This document shows, piece after piece, positions 35,118 to 43,933 of a DNA stretch of 64,000 nt; the stretch's first letter is position 1; every line of letters starts with the position of its first letter. The stretch is taken from the NCBI RefSeq assembly GCF_037543845.1, contig NZ_JBBIFX010000001.1:620001-684000 (forward strand). Direction: 5' to 3'. The notes beneath the pieces are model-generated. The model saw only the letters and a list, made by a program, of their open reading frames with translations, did no database searches and was not told the origin of the DNA. Both the position numbers and the translations under genes were made by a program. The stretch comes from Gymnodinialimonas ulvae. GTDB lineage: Bacteria; Pseudomonadota; Alphaproteobacteria; Rhodobacterales; Rhodobacteraceae.

Positions 35118-35834
35118 ATGACGGAAAACAAGGCATCGCCTGACCATGTGGCCATCATCATGGATGGCAACGGCCGGTGGGCGCAGATGCGCAATCGCCC
35201 GCGTCTTGTGGGCCACCATGCGGGGGCCAAGCGGGTGCGCGAGATCCTGCGTGCCTCGGTCGAGCTGGACATCAAGTACCTGACGATCTTCGCGTTTTCG
35301 ACCGAGAACTGGAAGCGCACGCAGACCGAAGTCGCGGGGTTGATGAAGCTGTTCAAGCGCTACATCCGGCGCGAGTCGCAGAACCTGTTTCAGGAAGGCG
35401 TGCGGGTGCGGTTCATCGGCGACCGGGTGCGGTTGGAACCGGCGTTGGTCGATCTGATGGACGGGCTGGAGCTTTTGACGGCGGACAATGACCGCGTGCA
35501 CCTGACGATCGCGTTGAATTACGGCGGTCGCGACGAGGTGGCGCGCGCGGCGCGGCGGCTGGCCCATGACGTCGAGATGGGCAAGCTGAACCCGCGCGAT
35601 GTCTGCGACGAGACCTTCCCGCGCTACCTTGATACCCATGTGTTGCCTGACCCCGATCTGGTGATCCGCACCAGCGGCGAGGCGCGGATTTCGAACTTCC
35701 TGCTGTGGCAATCGGCCTATGCGGAATACGAATTCATCGAGACATTGTGGCCCGATTTCACCGCCGAGATCTTTGCGGAGGTGGTGGGCCGCTATGCCGT
35801 GCGCGACCGACGCTACGGCGCCGTTCTGGCCTGA
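35118..35834 (+). CDS. uppS: Isoprenyl transferase (undecaprenyl diphosphate synthase type)
   Basis: A 238-residue cis-prenyltransferase that builds the C55 lipid carrier for peptidoglycan and polysaccharide. HVAIIMDGNGRWAQMRNRPR (about residues 10-29) holds the catalytic Asp, followed by AFSTENWKR and the C-terminal VIRTSGEARISNFLLWQSAY. The start at 35118 has GAAAGGA before it. It is 8 bases upstream of cdsA. Confidence 0.96.
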   Translation: MTENKASPDHVAIIMDGNGRWAQMRNRPRLVGHHAGAKRVREILRASVELDIKYLTIFAFSTENWKRTQTEVAGLMKLFKRYIRRESQNLFQEGVRVRFIGDRVRLEPALVDLMDGLELLTADNDRVHLTIALNYGGRDEVARAARRLAHDVEMGKLNPRDVCDETFPRYLDTHVLPDPDLVIRTSGEARISNFLLWQSAYAEYEFIETLWPDFTAEIFAEVVGRYAVRDRRYGAVLA

Positions 35835-35842
35835 GCTGCGCG

Positions 35843-36673
35843 ATGGCGGGCGGGCCGAAATTCGCGGATCTTGTCCCGCGCGTGTTGTCGGCTTTGGTGC
35901 TGTTGTCGGTGGCGGGGATCGGACTTTGGCTGGGGGGGCTGGTTCTGGCGCTTTTGCTGTCGGTGTTCGGTGCCATCATGCTTTGGGAATACTTCCGCCT
36001 GATCATTCGCCTGACCAAACCGTTCGCGCGGGTGGCCACGGTGATCAGCGCGGCGTTGCTGGCGCTGGCGTTGATCCTTGAGGATCGCATGAACGTTGGG
36101 GCGGAGGTTCTGGCCTTGTCGCCGGCGGCGGTGGGGGTCTTGGTGCTTACGATGGTCACGGTGATGATCCCGGTGCGCAAAAGCCGGTTGGAGACGCTTT
36201 TTGGCGGCATGATCCCGTTGGCGACGTTCCTGTTTTTCTATCTGCACCAATCGGTGCCGCTGGCGATGTGGTTGGTGGTTGCGGTGGTGATCTCAACGGA
36301 TGTGGCGGGGTATTTCTTCGGCAAGCTGATCGGCGGGCCGAAATTCTGGCCGAGCCTGAGCCCCAACAAGACGTGGTCGGGTACGGTGTCAGGCTGGGTG
36401 ATGGCGGCGATCATCGCGATTGCCGTGGGCCTGCGCGCGCAGGATCCGGTGCCTGCGGTGATCGTGGGCGTGGTGTTCCTGGTGCTGGTCGCCTTCGCGG
36501 CACAAATGGCCGATATCGCGGAAAGCGCGTTGAAACGCCGGGCCGGCGTCAAGGACAGTTCGAAGATCCTGCCGGGCCACGGCGGCGCGCTGGATCGGTT
36601 CGACGGCATGCTGGGGGCGTTCACGGTTGCGGGTCTGGCCTTTGTGCTGGCCGGTTTCGCGGTGACACCATGA
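35843..36673 (+). CDS. cdsA: Phosphatidate cytidylyltransferase
   Basis: A 276-residue polytopic membrane enzyme making CDP-diacylglycerol for phospholipid synthesis. It has about seven hydrophobic segments and the CdsA signature in STDVAGYFFGKLIGG, then SLSPNKTWSG, then DSSKILPGHGGALDRFDGML near the end. The start at 35843 is 8 bases after uppS; its stop overlaps the dxr start (ATGA). Confidence 0.95.
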   Translation: MAGGPKFADLVPRVLSALVLLSVAGIGLWLGGLVLALLLSVFGAIMLWEYFRLIIRLTKPFARVATVISAALLALALILEDRMNVGAEVLALSPAAVGVLVLTMVTVMIPVRKSRLETLFGGMIPLATFLFFYLHQSVPLAMWLVVAVVISTDVAGYFFGKLIGGPKFWPSLSPNKTWSGTVSGWVMAAIIAIAVGLRAQDPVPAVIVGVVFLVLVAFAAQMADIAESALKRRAGVKDSSKILPGHGGALDRFDGMLGAFTVAGLAFVLAGFAVTP

Positions 36674-37857
36674 GCCGCAGGCGCGTGTCGATCTTCGGGG
36701 CGACCGGCTCCATCGGACAGAACACCATCGACCTGATCGCGCGCGATGCGCAGGCCTATGAGGTCGTGGCGCTCACCGGGGCGTCGAACATCGCACAGCT
36801 GGCAACGGACGCACGGCGGTTGGGGGCACAGATTGCCGTTACTGCCGAGGCGCGCCTGTTGCCGGAGTTGCGCGCGGCGCTGGAGGGCAGCGGCGTGGAG
36901 GCCGCAGCCGGGGAGGCGGCGCTTCTGGAGGCCGCGGACCGGCCCGCCGACTGGATCATGTCGGCCATCGTGGGCGCGGCGGGGCTGGCGCCGGGGTTCC
37001 GCGCGCTGCGCCACGGCGCGACGCTGGCGCTGGCCAACAAGGAAAGTCTGGTCACGGCGGGCCCGCTTCTTTTGCAGGAGGCGCGGCAGCACGGCGCGCA
37101 GATCCTGCCCGTGGACAGCGAGCATTCCGCCGTTTTTCAAGGCCTCGTCGGCGAGGATATGGCGGCGGTCGAGCGCATCATCATCACCGCCTCGGGCGGG
37201 GGCCTGCGCGATTGGCCGATCGCGGCGCTGGCCAATGCCACGCCCGAAGACGCCGGGGCGCATCCGAATTGGGACATGGGTCAGCGGATCACCATCGACA
37301 GCGCGTCCATGTTCAACAAAGCCATGGAGCTTATTGAAACGAAAGAATTTTTCGGTGTTGTGCCCGCACAGATCGAGACCGTTATTCACCCGCAAAGCAT
37401 CGTGCATGCGCTGGTGGGCTTCAACGATGGTGCATTGATGGCGCATCTGGGCGCGCCGGATATGCGCCACGCGATTGGGTATGCGCTGCATTATCCCGAC
37501 CGCCGCGACCTGCCGGTGGCGCGGATCGATCTGGCGCAGCTTGCGACGCTGGAGTTTTACGCACCCTGCGCCACGCGGTATCCGGCGTTGAAACTGGCGC
37601 GCGCGGTGATGGAAGCGGGCGGTCATGCGGGCTGCGTGTTCAATGCCGCCAAGGAGACCGCGTTGGACGGTTTTCTGGCCGGGCGCATCGGTTTCATGGA
37701 CATGAGCGGCGTGGTTGAAGCGACCCTTGACGCGATGTCGTCAAAGATCGGCCTTTCAAATGCCGTCGAAACCCTTGAGGACGTGCTGCAAACCGACCAC
37801 ATGGCACGTAAGACCGCCTGGACCGCAATCGAGCATCACGAGAAAGAGGCACGCTAG
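36670..37857 (+). CDS. dxr: 1-deoxy-D-xylulose 5-phosphate reductoisomerase
   Basis: A 395-residue NADPH-dependent enzyme of the MEP isoprenoid pathway. VSIFGATGSIGQNTIDLI (residues 5-22) is the cofactor site, ALANKESLVTAGPLLL and PVDSEHSAVFQ carry metal and substrate residues, and SASMFNKAMELIETKEFFG is the flexible-loop region. The start overlaps cdsA by four bases, and the stop is directly followed by the rseP start codon. Confidence 0.97.
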   Translation: MSRRRVSIFGATGSIGQNTIDLIARDAQAYEVVALTGASNIAQLATDARRLGAQIAVTAEARLLPELRAALEGSGVEAAAGEAALLEAADRPADWIMSAIVGAAGLAPGFRALRHGATLALANKESLVTAGPLLLQEARQHGAQILPVDSEHSAVFQGLVGEDMAAVERIIITASGGGLRDWPIAALANATPEDAGAHPNWDMGQRITIDSASMFNKAMELIETKEFFGVVPAQIETVIHPQSIVHALVGFNDGALMAHLGAPDMRHAIGYALHYPDRRDLPVARIDLAQLATLEFYAPCATRYPALKLARAVMEAGGHAGCVFNAAKETALDGFLAGRIGFMDMSGVVEATLDAMSSKIGLSNAVETLEDVLQTDHMARKTAWTAIEHHEKEAR

Positions 37858-39183
37858 ATGGATCTTCTTCCCGCATTCGGCAATCTTGGCTTCACGCTGT
37901 TGGCCTTTGTCGTCGCTTTGTCGATCATCGTGGCGATCCACGAATACGGCCACTACATCGTGGGCCGCTGGTCGGGGATCCATGCGGAAGTGTTTTCCAT
38001 CGGCTTCGGTCCGGTTCTGTTCAGCCGCGTCGACAAGCGCGGCACGCGGTGGCAATTGGCGGCCTTGCCGTTCGGGGGCTACGTCAAGTTCCTGGGCGAT
38101 GCGAATGCGGCCTCGGCCGGGGCAGATGGCGCGGTGCTGGATGCGCTTGATCCGGTCGAGCGGCGGCGCTCGATGCCCGGCGCGCCGCTTTGGGCGCGGG
38201 CGCTGACCGTTGCGGCGGGACCGGTGTTCAACTTCATCCTGTCGATTGCCATTTTCGCGGGCATTGTCATCGTCAGCGGTCAGGCCGTTGAAGAGGCCCG
38301 GGTGGGCGCGCCCAAGGCGCTTCCGGCGGAGGTCGTGACGCTGGAGCAGGGCGATCTGATCACCGCCATTGAGGGCGAGCCGGTCGAGGCCCTGGCCGAT
38401 GTGTTCGAATTGGCCCGCGCGCTCGATCCGGCGGCGCTTGTGACTTATGACATCCTGCGCGACGAGCAGGCGATGCAGGTCGACGCGGCCTTTCCCCTGT
38501 TGCCCATCGTGCAAAGCGTGGCGCCGCAATCGGCGGCCATCGCGGCGGGAATCGAGGAGGGCGACGTGATCCTGACGGTGGACGGCACGCCGATCCACGG
38601 CTTCAGCCAATTGCGGAGTTTTGTCGATGCATCCGAGGGCGCGCCGCTGGCACTTGAAGTGTGGCGTGCGGGCGAGGTCCTGAACCTGACGCTGAGCCCG
38701 CGCCAGACCGACCTGCCGACCGGCGACGGGTTCGAGACGCGTTGGCTGATCGGGATCACCGGCGGTCTGATTTTCGAGCCCGAGACCCAGAGCGTCGGCC
38801 CGTGGGAGGCCGTGAGTTTCGGCTTCAACCAGGTGACGTTCATCATCGAAAGCTCGCTTGACGGGCTGTGGCACATCATCACCGGCGCGATTTCAAGCTG
38901 CAACCTGCAAGGCCCCATCGGCATTGCGGAGACCTCGGGCGCGGCGGCCAGCCAGGGGTTGGACAATTTCATCTGGTTCATCGCGGTGCTGTCGACGGCG
39001 GTCGGTCTTTTGAACCTGTTCCCGATCCCGGTTCTGGACGGCGGGCATCTGGTGTTCCATGCGTACGAAGCGGTGACCGGCAAGCCGCCGTCGGACAAGG
39101 TCCTGCGGGCGTTCATGTCGGTGGGCCTGTTCATGTTGCTGTCGCTGATGCTGTTTGCACTGACCAACGACATCTGGTGCTGA
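37858..39183 (+). CDS. rseP: Site-2 protease RseP
   Basis: A 441-residue intramembrane zinc protease. The zinc motif HEYGH (His28, Glu29, His32) lies in the first membrane helix, LDGGHL (near residue 395) gives the third ligand, and two PDZ-like segments (ALPAEVVTLEQGDLITAIEG, AGIEEGDVILTVDG) lie between. It cleaves anti-sigma factors and remnant signal peptides. The start codon directly abuts the dxr stop. Confidence 0.95.
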   Translation: MDLLPAFGNLGFTLLAFVVALSIIVAIHEYGHYIVGRWSGIHAEVFSIGFGPVLFSRVDKRGTRWQLAALPFGGYVKFLGDANAASAGADGAVLDALDPVERRRSMPGAPLWARALTVAAGPVFNFILSIAIFAGIVIVSGQAVEEARVGAPKALPAEVVTLEQGDLITAIEGEPVEALADVFELARALDPAALVTYDILRDEQAMQVDAAFPLLPIVQSVAPQSAAIAAGIEEGDVILTVDGTPIHGFSQLRSFVDASEGAPLALEVWRAGEVLNLTLSPRQTDLPTGDGFETRWLIGITGGLIFEPETQSVGPWEAVSFGFNQVTFIIESSLDGLWHIITGAISSCNLQGPIGIAETSGAAASQGLDNFIWFIAVLSTAVGLLNLFPIPVLDGGHLVFHAYEAVTGKPPSDKVLRAFMSVGLFMLLSLMLFALTNDIWC

Positions 39184-39310
39184 CCCGGTCGGACCTTGCG
39201 GGTCGGACAGGGTTGCGAAACCGTTAAATCTCCACCTGCGGACCAAGGTTCTGACACATTTGGGCGCGATGATTGATGCATCGCAAACCCTTCATGGAGC
39301 CCGTGACGTC

Positions 39311-39439
39311 ATGCGTTACCTAGCCCAAAGCACCCGCGGAATGACCCAGCTCGTTTGGGTCAATATGGATCGGTTCCTGACGCCGTTGCTGATCACGGCG
39401 GCGCTGTTCCTTGCGGGTTGGGTTTTGAGCCTGACCTGA
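39311..39439 (+). CDS. 42-residue single-pass membrane protein
   Basis: MRYLAQSTRGMTQLVWVNMD is followed by one hydrophobic segment (FLTPLLITAALFLAGWVLSL) and the stop. GGAG lies about 11 bases before the ATG. Codon use fits the neighbours. It is too short for most gene callers. The position between rseP and bamA suggests an envelope role, but no family is recognised. Confidence 0.5.
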   Translation: MRYLAQSTRGMTQLVWVNMDRFLTPLLITAALFLAGWVLSLT

Positions 39440-39577
39440 GGCGGCGGTTTCACCACAACCCACGGAATTGGCGCCGTTTTTCGGCGTGGTCCGCGTCGCA
39501 ACTGCGTGCCGGATCGGCCACAGGTTGTGACAAAGGGCGAGAAAGACACAACACTTCCACCACATGCGTTTGACTAG

Positions 39578-39602
39578 GCCTTGGGGGCAGGCTACCCAAG
39601 GC
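39578..39602 (+). promoter_or_regulatory. Perfect hairpin at the 5' end of bamA
   Basis: GCCTTGGG (39578-39585) and CCCAAGGC (39595-39602) form an 8-bp stem with a 9-nt loop, ending one base before the in-frame ATG at 39603. There is no T run. It may affect translation start choice for bamA. Confidence 0.5.
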
Positions 39603-39635
39603 ATGTCTGCAAACTTGACCAATGGGTGGGATTCT

Positions 39636-41960
39636 ATGGTCCTCCGTGCTTTTTCGCACTTGTCTGGCTTCACCGCACGCGCTGTGACGGCCACCGTTTT
39701 GATGTGTGTTCTGCTGCTGTCGGCACCCATTGCAACTGCGCAAACCTTCAATTTCAACACGATCGACATTCAGGGAAACGCACGTACCAATGATGCGTCT
39801 ATCCTTGATGTTGCAGGGCTGACGCCGGGCCAGTCGATTTCGGCCGGGCAGGTCAACGATGCGCTGCAACGGTTGCAGAATTCGGGCCTGTTCGAGCGTG
39901 TCGATGTCGCGCCACGCGGCAACACGCTGGTGATCAGCGTGGTCGAATTCCCGACGATCAACCGCATCGCCATCGAGGGCAACCGCCGGGTCGATGACGA
40001 GGACTTGCTTGGTGTGATCTCGTCGACGCCGCGCCGGGTCTATTCGCCGATCACCGCCGAACGTGACGCCGCCGCCATCGCCGAGTTTTATCGAGAGTCC
40101 GGTCGCCTGACTGCGACGGCGGTGCCGCAGATCATCCGCCGCGACGAAGGTCGTGTGGATCTGGTGTTCGAAGTGACCGAGGGCGCGGTGGTCGAAACGC
40201 AGCGCATCGCCTTTGTCGGCAACCGTGATTATTCCGACCGTCGCCTGCGCCAGATCCTGGAGAGCACACAAGCGGGCCTGTTTCGCGCGCTGATCCGGTC
40301 GGACACGTTCATTCAGGACCGCATCGCGCTGGACCGGCAGTTGCTGACCGATTTTTATCAGGATCGCGGCTATATCGATTTCCAGATCCTGTCGGTCACA
40401 CCGGAGTTGAGCCGGGACCGCGGTGCCTATTTCGTGACGTTCAACATCCGCGAAGGTCAGAGCTACCGCATCGGCAACCTCAATGTGCGCTCGGAGCTGC
40501 CCGACGCGGATGCCAATGATTTCCGCGATGCGATCAACATCCGTCCCGGCGTGCGCTACAGCCCGCGCATCATCGACAATGTCATCACCCGGATGGAAAA
40601 TCTCGCCGCCGATCAGGGCCTGCGGTTCGTGCGCATCGAGCCGGTGATCACCCGCGATGACGCCAACCTGATCGTGAATGTCGAGTTCCTGATCACCCGT
40701 GGTGAGCGTGTGTTCGTGGAGCGCATTGACATCGAAGGTAACCAGACAACGCTCGACCGCGTGATCCGCCGTCAGTTCGACGTGGTAGAAGGCGACCCGC
40801 TGGACCCGGCCCAGATCCGTGCCGCCGCAGAGCGTATTCGCGCCACCGGCTTTTTCCGTGATGTGGTTGTCGACGGTCGTCCCGGCACGTCGGAAGAGCA
40901 GGTGATCATTGATGTGGACGTCGAGGAACAGCCCACCGGCTCGCTCGGGTTCGGCGCCAGCTATTCGACCGACGGCGGTGTTGGGTTCTCAGTGAATTTC
41001 TCGGAGGAGAACTTCCTCGGGCGTGGGCAGGCCGTCTCGCTTAACCTCAACACGGTTGATGGATCGCAATCGCTCAGCTTCGCCTTCGAGGAACCCGCCT
41101 TCCTGCGCCGCGATCTGGCCCTTGGGGTCAGCGCCTACTACACCCAGACGCAGCAGCAAAACACCGACTCCTTCGACACCATCCGCTACGGCGTGGGCAC
41201 CAGCCTCGCCTTCCCGATCAGCGAAAACGGGCGTGTGCGCCTGTTCTACAACTTCGATCATGATGAGGTTTCGGGGCTGGATGCGGACGACTCGCCGATC
41301 CTGACGCGGGAGCCGTCGGAGGCGGACACATCGCGGGTGGGCTTTACCTACAGCTTCGACAACCGCGCCACGGGTCTGAACCCGAATGCCGGTGTCGCGT
41401 TCGCCTTTACCGGGGAATATGCCGGGCTTGGCGGGGATACGGAATTCATCCGCTCGAATATCCGCGCGATTGCCGAGACCCGCGTGGCCCGCGAGGAAGT
41501 CACCCTGCGCGCCACGTTTGAAGGTGGCGCGATCAATGCGCTTGGCGATGATGGCACGCGGATTGCGAACCGGTTCTCGCTCAACTCGCGTCAGATGCGC
41601 GGCTTTGAGAGCGGTGGCTTGGGCCCACGTGATGTGAACGCGGACAACCAGAACTTCCTCGGCGGCAATTATTTCGCTGTGGCCCGGTTCGAGGCGGCCT
41701 TCCCGCTTCCGCTGCCGGATGAATACGGCATCTCGGGCGGCGTGTTTGCCGATGTCGGCTCGGTCTGGGGGCTTGATGACACGGTGGGTGCCGGTGGCGC
41801 CGAGGTTGATGACAGCTTCAGCCTGCGCTCTGCGGTTGGTGTGTCGGTGTTCTGGGACACTGCACTCGGGCCGCTGCGCTTCAACTTCTCGCGTCCGATC
41901 CAATCCGAGGATTTCGACCGGACCCGGAATTTCGACTTCACGGTCGAGGCGCGTTTCTGA
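39636..41960 (+). CDS. bamA: Outer membrane protein assembly factor BamA
   Basis: A 774-residue outer-membrane insertase. It has a signal peptide (ARAVTATVLMCVLLLSAPIA), five POTRA domains (about residues 30-400, for example INRIAIEGNRRVDDEDLL and VFVERIDIEGNQTTLDRVIR) and a C-terminal 16-strand barrel with the conserved MRGFESGG loop motif and a final aromatic residue (ARF). The start at 39636 gives a normal signal peptide and has GGTGGGA upstream. ATGs at 39603 and 39564 are in frame alternatives. It precedes ompH. Confidence 0.96.
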   Translation: MVLRAFSHLSGFTARAVTATVLMCVLLLSAPIATAQTFNFNTIDIQGNARTNDASILDVAGLTPGQSISAGQVNDALQRLQNSGLFERVDVAPRGNTLVISVVEFPTINRIAIEGNRRVDDEDLLGVISSTPRRVYSPITAERDAAAIAEFYRESGRLTATAVPQIIRRDEGRVDLVFEVTEGAVVETQRIAFVGNRDYSDRRLRQILESTQAGLFRALIRSDTFIQDRIALDRQLLTDFYQDRGYIDFQILSVTPELSRDRGAYFVTFNIREGQSYRIGNLNVRSELPDADANDFRDAINIRPGVRYSPRIIDNVITRMENLAADQGLRFVRIEPVITRDDANLIVNVEFLITRGERVFVERIDIEGNQTTLDRVIRRQFDVVEGDPLDPAQIRAAAERIRATGFFRDVVVDGRPGTSEEQVIIDVDVEEQPTGSLGFGASYSTDGGVGFSVNFSEENFLGRGQAVSLNLNTVDGSQSLSFAFEEPAFLRRDLALGVSAYYTQTQQQNTDSFDTIRYGVGTSLAFPISENGRVRLFYNFDHDEVSGLDADDSPILTREPSEADTSRVGFTYSFDNRATGLNPNAGVAFAFTGEYAGLGGDTEFIRSNIRAIAETRVAREEVTLRATFEGGAINALGDDGTRIANRFSLNSRQMRGFESGGLGPRDVNADNQNFLGGNYFAVARFEAAFPLPLPDEYGISGGVFADVGSVWGLDDTVGAGGAEVDDSFSLRSAVGVSVFWDTALGPLRFNFSRPIQSEDFDRTRNFDFTVEARF

Positions 41961-41965
41961 CACCG

Positions 41966-42541
41966 ATGGCCGGGATACGTCATGTCTTGCACGCCGCCGC
42001 CTTCGGGTTGGCGGCGCTTGCGTTTGCAGCGCCCGAGGGGGCCGCGCAATCCACGCCGGTGTCCGGCGATATCCTTGTGCTCAACCAAGACCGGCTTCTG
42101 AGCCAGACGCAATACGGACAACGCATTCAGCGCGAGCTTGAGGCGGCTTCCTCGGCGCTGGCGGCCCAGAACCGCGAGATCGAAGCGCAACTCACCGCAG
42201 AAGAGCTCGAGCTGACGGATTTGCGCGCGACGCTGGAGCCCGCCGATTTCCGCGAAATGGCCGACGAGTTTGACGAGCGGGTCAGCAGCATCCGCGCGGC
42301 ACAAGACGCCAAGACCCGCGATCTGCAGTCGCAGGCCGAGGCCGCCCGGCAACGGTTCTTCGAGGAGATCGTGCCGATCCTACTGGATCTGGTCGAGTCC
42401 GAAGGGGCGGCGGTTTTGCTGGACAGCCGGACGGTGCTTTTGTCGGCAGGCAGCGTGGATATCACCGATCGCGCAATTTCCGAGATCGACACGGCCCTTG
42501 GTCAGGGTGGCGTGGCACCCCTGTTCACCACCTTCGACTGA
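41966..42541 (+). CDS. OmpH/Skp-family periplasmic chaperone
   Basis: A 191-residue exported protein: signal peptide (AAAFGLAALAFAAPEGAAQ), then the family's VLNQDRLLSQTQYGQRIQRE segment, a long helical region (about residues 55-125; ALAAQNREIEAQLTAEELEL) and the late GAAVLLDSRTVLLSAGSVDI block. Skp-like proteins hold unfolded outer-membrane proteins for BamA, which is directly upstream (5-base gap). Confidence 0.88.
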   Translation: MAGIRHVLHAAAFGLAALAFAAPEGAAQSTPVSGDILVLNQDRLLSQTQYGQRIQRELEAASSALAAQNREIEAQLTAEELELTDLRATLEPADFREMADEFDERVSSIRAAQDAKTRDLQSQAEAARQRFFEEIVPILLDLVESEGAAVLLDSRTVLLSAGSVDITDRAISEIDTALGQGGVAPLFTTFD

Positions 42542-42649
42542 ACGCGCCTTTGCAGACCGCGATCGGCCGAAAGCCGCGCCACATCTTGCCGCGCGCGGGT
42601 GGAGTTGCTAGGCCACCGCGAGTATATGTCCCAGCATCGGAGCGTTGCC

Positions 42650-43123
42650 ATGAGTGTCGAGACCCCGACCACCGCCGATATCGACCTGATCCAGCGCATT
42701 CTGCCGCATCGTTATCCGTTCCTCCTGATCGACAAGGTCCGTGACATCGACCCGTTCACATCCGCCGTAGGCCTCAAGAACGTCACCGTGAACGAGCCGC
42801 ATTTTCAGGGGCATTTTCCCGGTGTGCCCATCATGCCCGGTGTCACCATCGTTGAGGCGATGGCGCAGACGGCGGCGGTGATGGTGGGGGTGTCGGCGGA
42901 TTTGGCCGACAAGAATTTCCTGGTCTATTTCATGGGCATCGACGCGGCCAAGTTCCGCCGCAAGGTGGTGCCCGGCGACGTGCTGGAATTGCAGGTCCAC
43001 GTGACGCGCGGCAAGCCCGGCGGCAAGGTCTGGAAGTTCGATGGCCGCGCCGAGGTCGAGGGGGAGTTGGCTTGCGAATGCAGCTTCACCGCGATGATGG
43101 ATCTGCCGCAGGGACACGCCTGA
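42650..43123 (+). CDS. fabZ: 3-hydroxyacyl-ACP dehydratase
   Basis: A 157-residue hotdog-fold enzyme of fatty-acid elongation. The catalytic region is PHFQGHFPGVPIMPGVTIVE (His in GHFPG, Glu in IVEAMAQ), preceded by LPHRYPFLLIDKV. The start at 42650 has GGAG 7 bases upstream; the preceding frame back to 42599 is not needed. The lpxA start overlaps its stop by one base. Confidence 0.96.
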   Translation: MSVETPTTADIDLIQRILPHRYPFLLIDKVRDIDPFTSAVGLKNVTVNEPHFQGHFPGVPIMPGVTIVEAMAQTAAVMVGVSADLADKNFLVYFMGIDAAKFRRKVVPGDVLELQVHVTRGKPGGKVWKFDGRAEVEGELACECSFTAMMDLPQGHA

Positions 43124-43929
43124 TGGCGGTTGATCCTTCGGCTCAGGTGCATTCTGCGGCGGTTGTCGAAGACGGTGCGGTGATCGGCCCGGGCTGCACC
43201 ATTGGGCCGTTTTGCGTCGTGGGGGCCGAGGTTACGCTTGGCGCGAATGTCACGCTGAAATCCCATGTGGTTCTGGCGGGTTGGACCGAGGTCGGCGACG
43301 GCTGCGAAATCTTCCCCTTCGCCTCCATCGGAGAGATCCCGCAGGACAAGAAATTCGGCGGGGAGCGCACGCGCCTGATCGTGGGCAAGCGCAACCGCAT
43401 CCGCGAGGGCGTGACAATGAACACCGGCACCGCGGGCGGTGGCGGCGTGACGCGCGTCGGCGACGATGGCTTGTTCCTCGCAAACGCCCATGTGGCGCAT
43501 GATTGCGTGGTGGGCGACCGGGTCGTGATGGTGAATTCCGCGGCGCTGGCGGGCCATTGCGTAGTGGGCGATGACGTGATCCTCGGCGGTCTGTCGGGGG
43601 TGCATCAATTCGTGCGCATCGGGCGCGGGGTCATCGTTGGCGCACTGAGCATGGTGACCAATGACGTGATCCCCTACGGCCTTGTGCAGGGTCCGCGCGG
43701 GCGGCTTGATGGGCTGAACCTTGTGGGCCTCAAGCGGCGCGGGGTGGCCAAGGCGGATATCACGGCGCTCAGGGCTGCGCTTCAGGCGCTCAAGCAAGGT
43801 GAGGGGGCCTCGTTTCAGGAACGCGCGCGCCGACTTGGCGAAAGTGACGAGATCGACAGCGATTATGTGCGCGATATCGTCGATTTCGTGATGGGTGAAA
43901 GCGACCGTTCCTACCTGACACCGGAGTAG
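43123..43929 (+). CDS. lpxA: UDP-N-acetylglucosamine acyltransferase
   Basis: A 268-residue left-handed beta-helix enzyme that starts lipid A synthesis by O-acylating UDP-GlcNAc. Hexapeptide repeats run from residue 8 to about 190 (IGPGCTIGPFCVVGAEVTLG). The catalytic-histidine segment is FLANAHVAHDCVVGDRVVM and GGLSGVHQFVRIGRGVIVGA follows. Start overlaps fabZ stop (TGATG). Confidence 0.96.
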   Translation: MAVDPSAQVHSAAVVEDGAVIGPGCTIGPFCVVGAEVTLGANVTLKSHVVLAGWTEVGDGCEIFPFASIGEIPQDKKFGGERTRLIVGKRNRIREGVTMNTGTAGGGGVTRVGDDGLFLANAHVAHDCVVGDRVVMVNSAALAGHCVVGDDVILGGLSGVHQFVRIGRGVIVGALSMVTNDVIPYGLVQGPRGRLDGLNLVGLKRRGVAKADITALRAALQALKQGEGASFQERARRLGESDEIDSDYVRDIVDFVMGESDRSYLTPE

Positions 43930-43933
43930 ATGC

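Larger units (their letters stand above)
39184..39635. other. Long gap between rseP and bamA
   Basis: 452 bases that hold one small membrane ORF (39311-39439), a GACCCG/CGGGTC hairpin just after rseP, and a perfect hairpin at 39578-39602. It probably includes a separate promoter for bamA and the downstream lipid A genes. The frame of bamA is open up to 39564. Confidence 0.5.
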
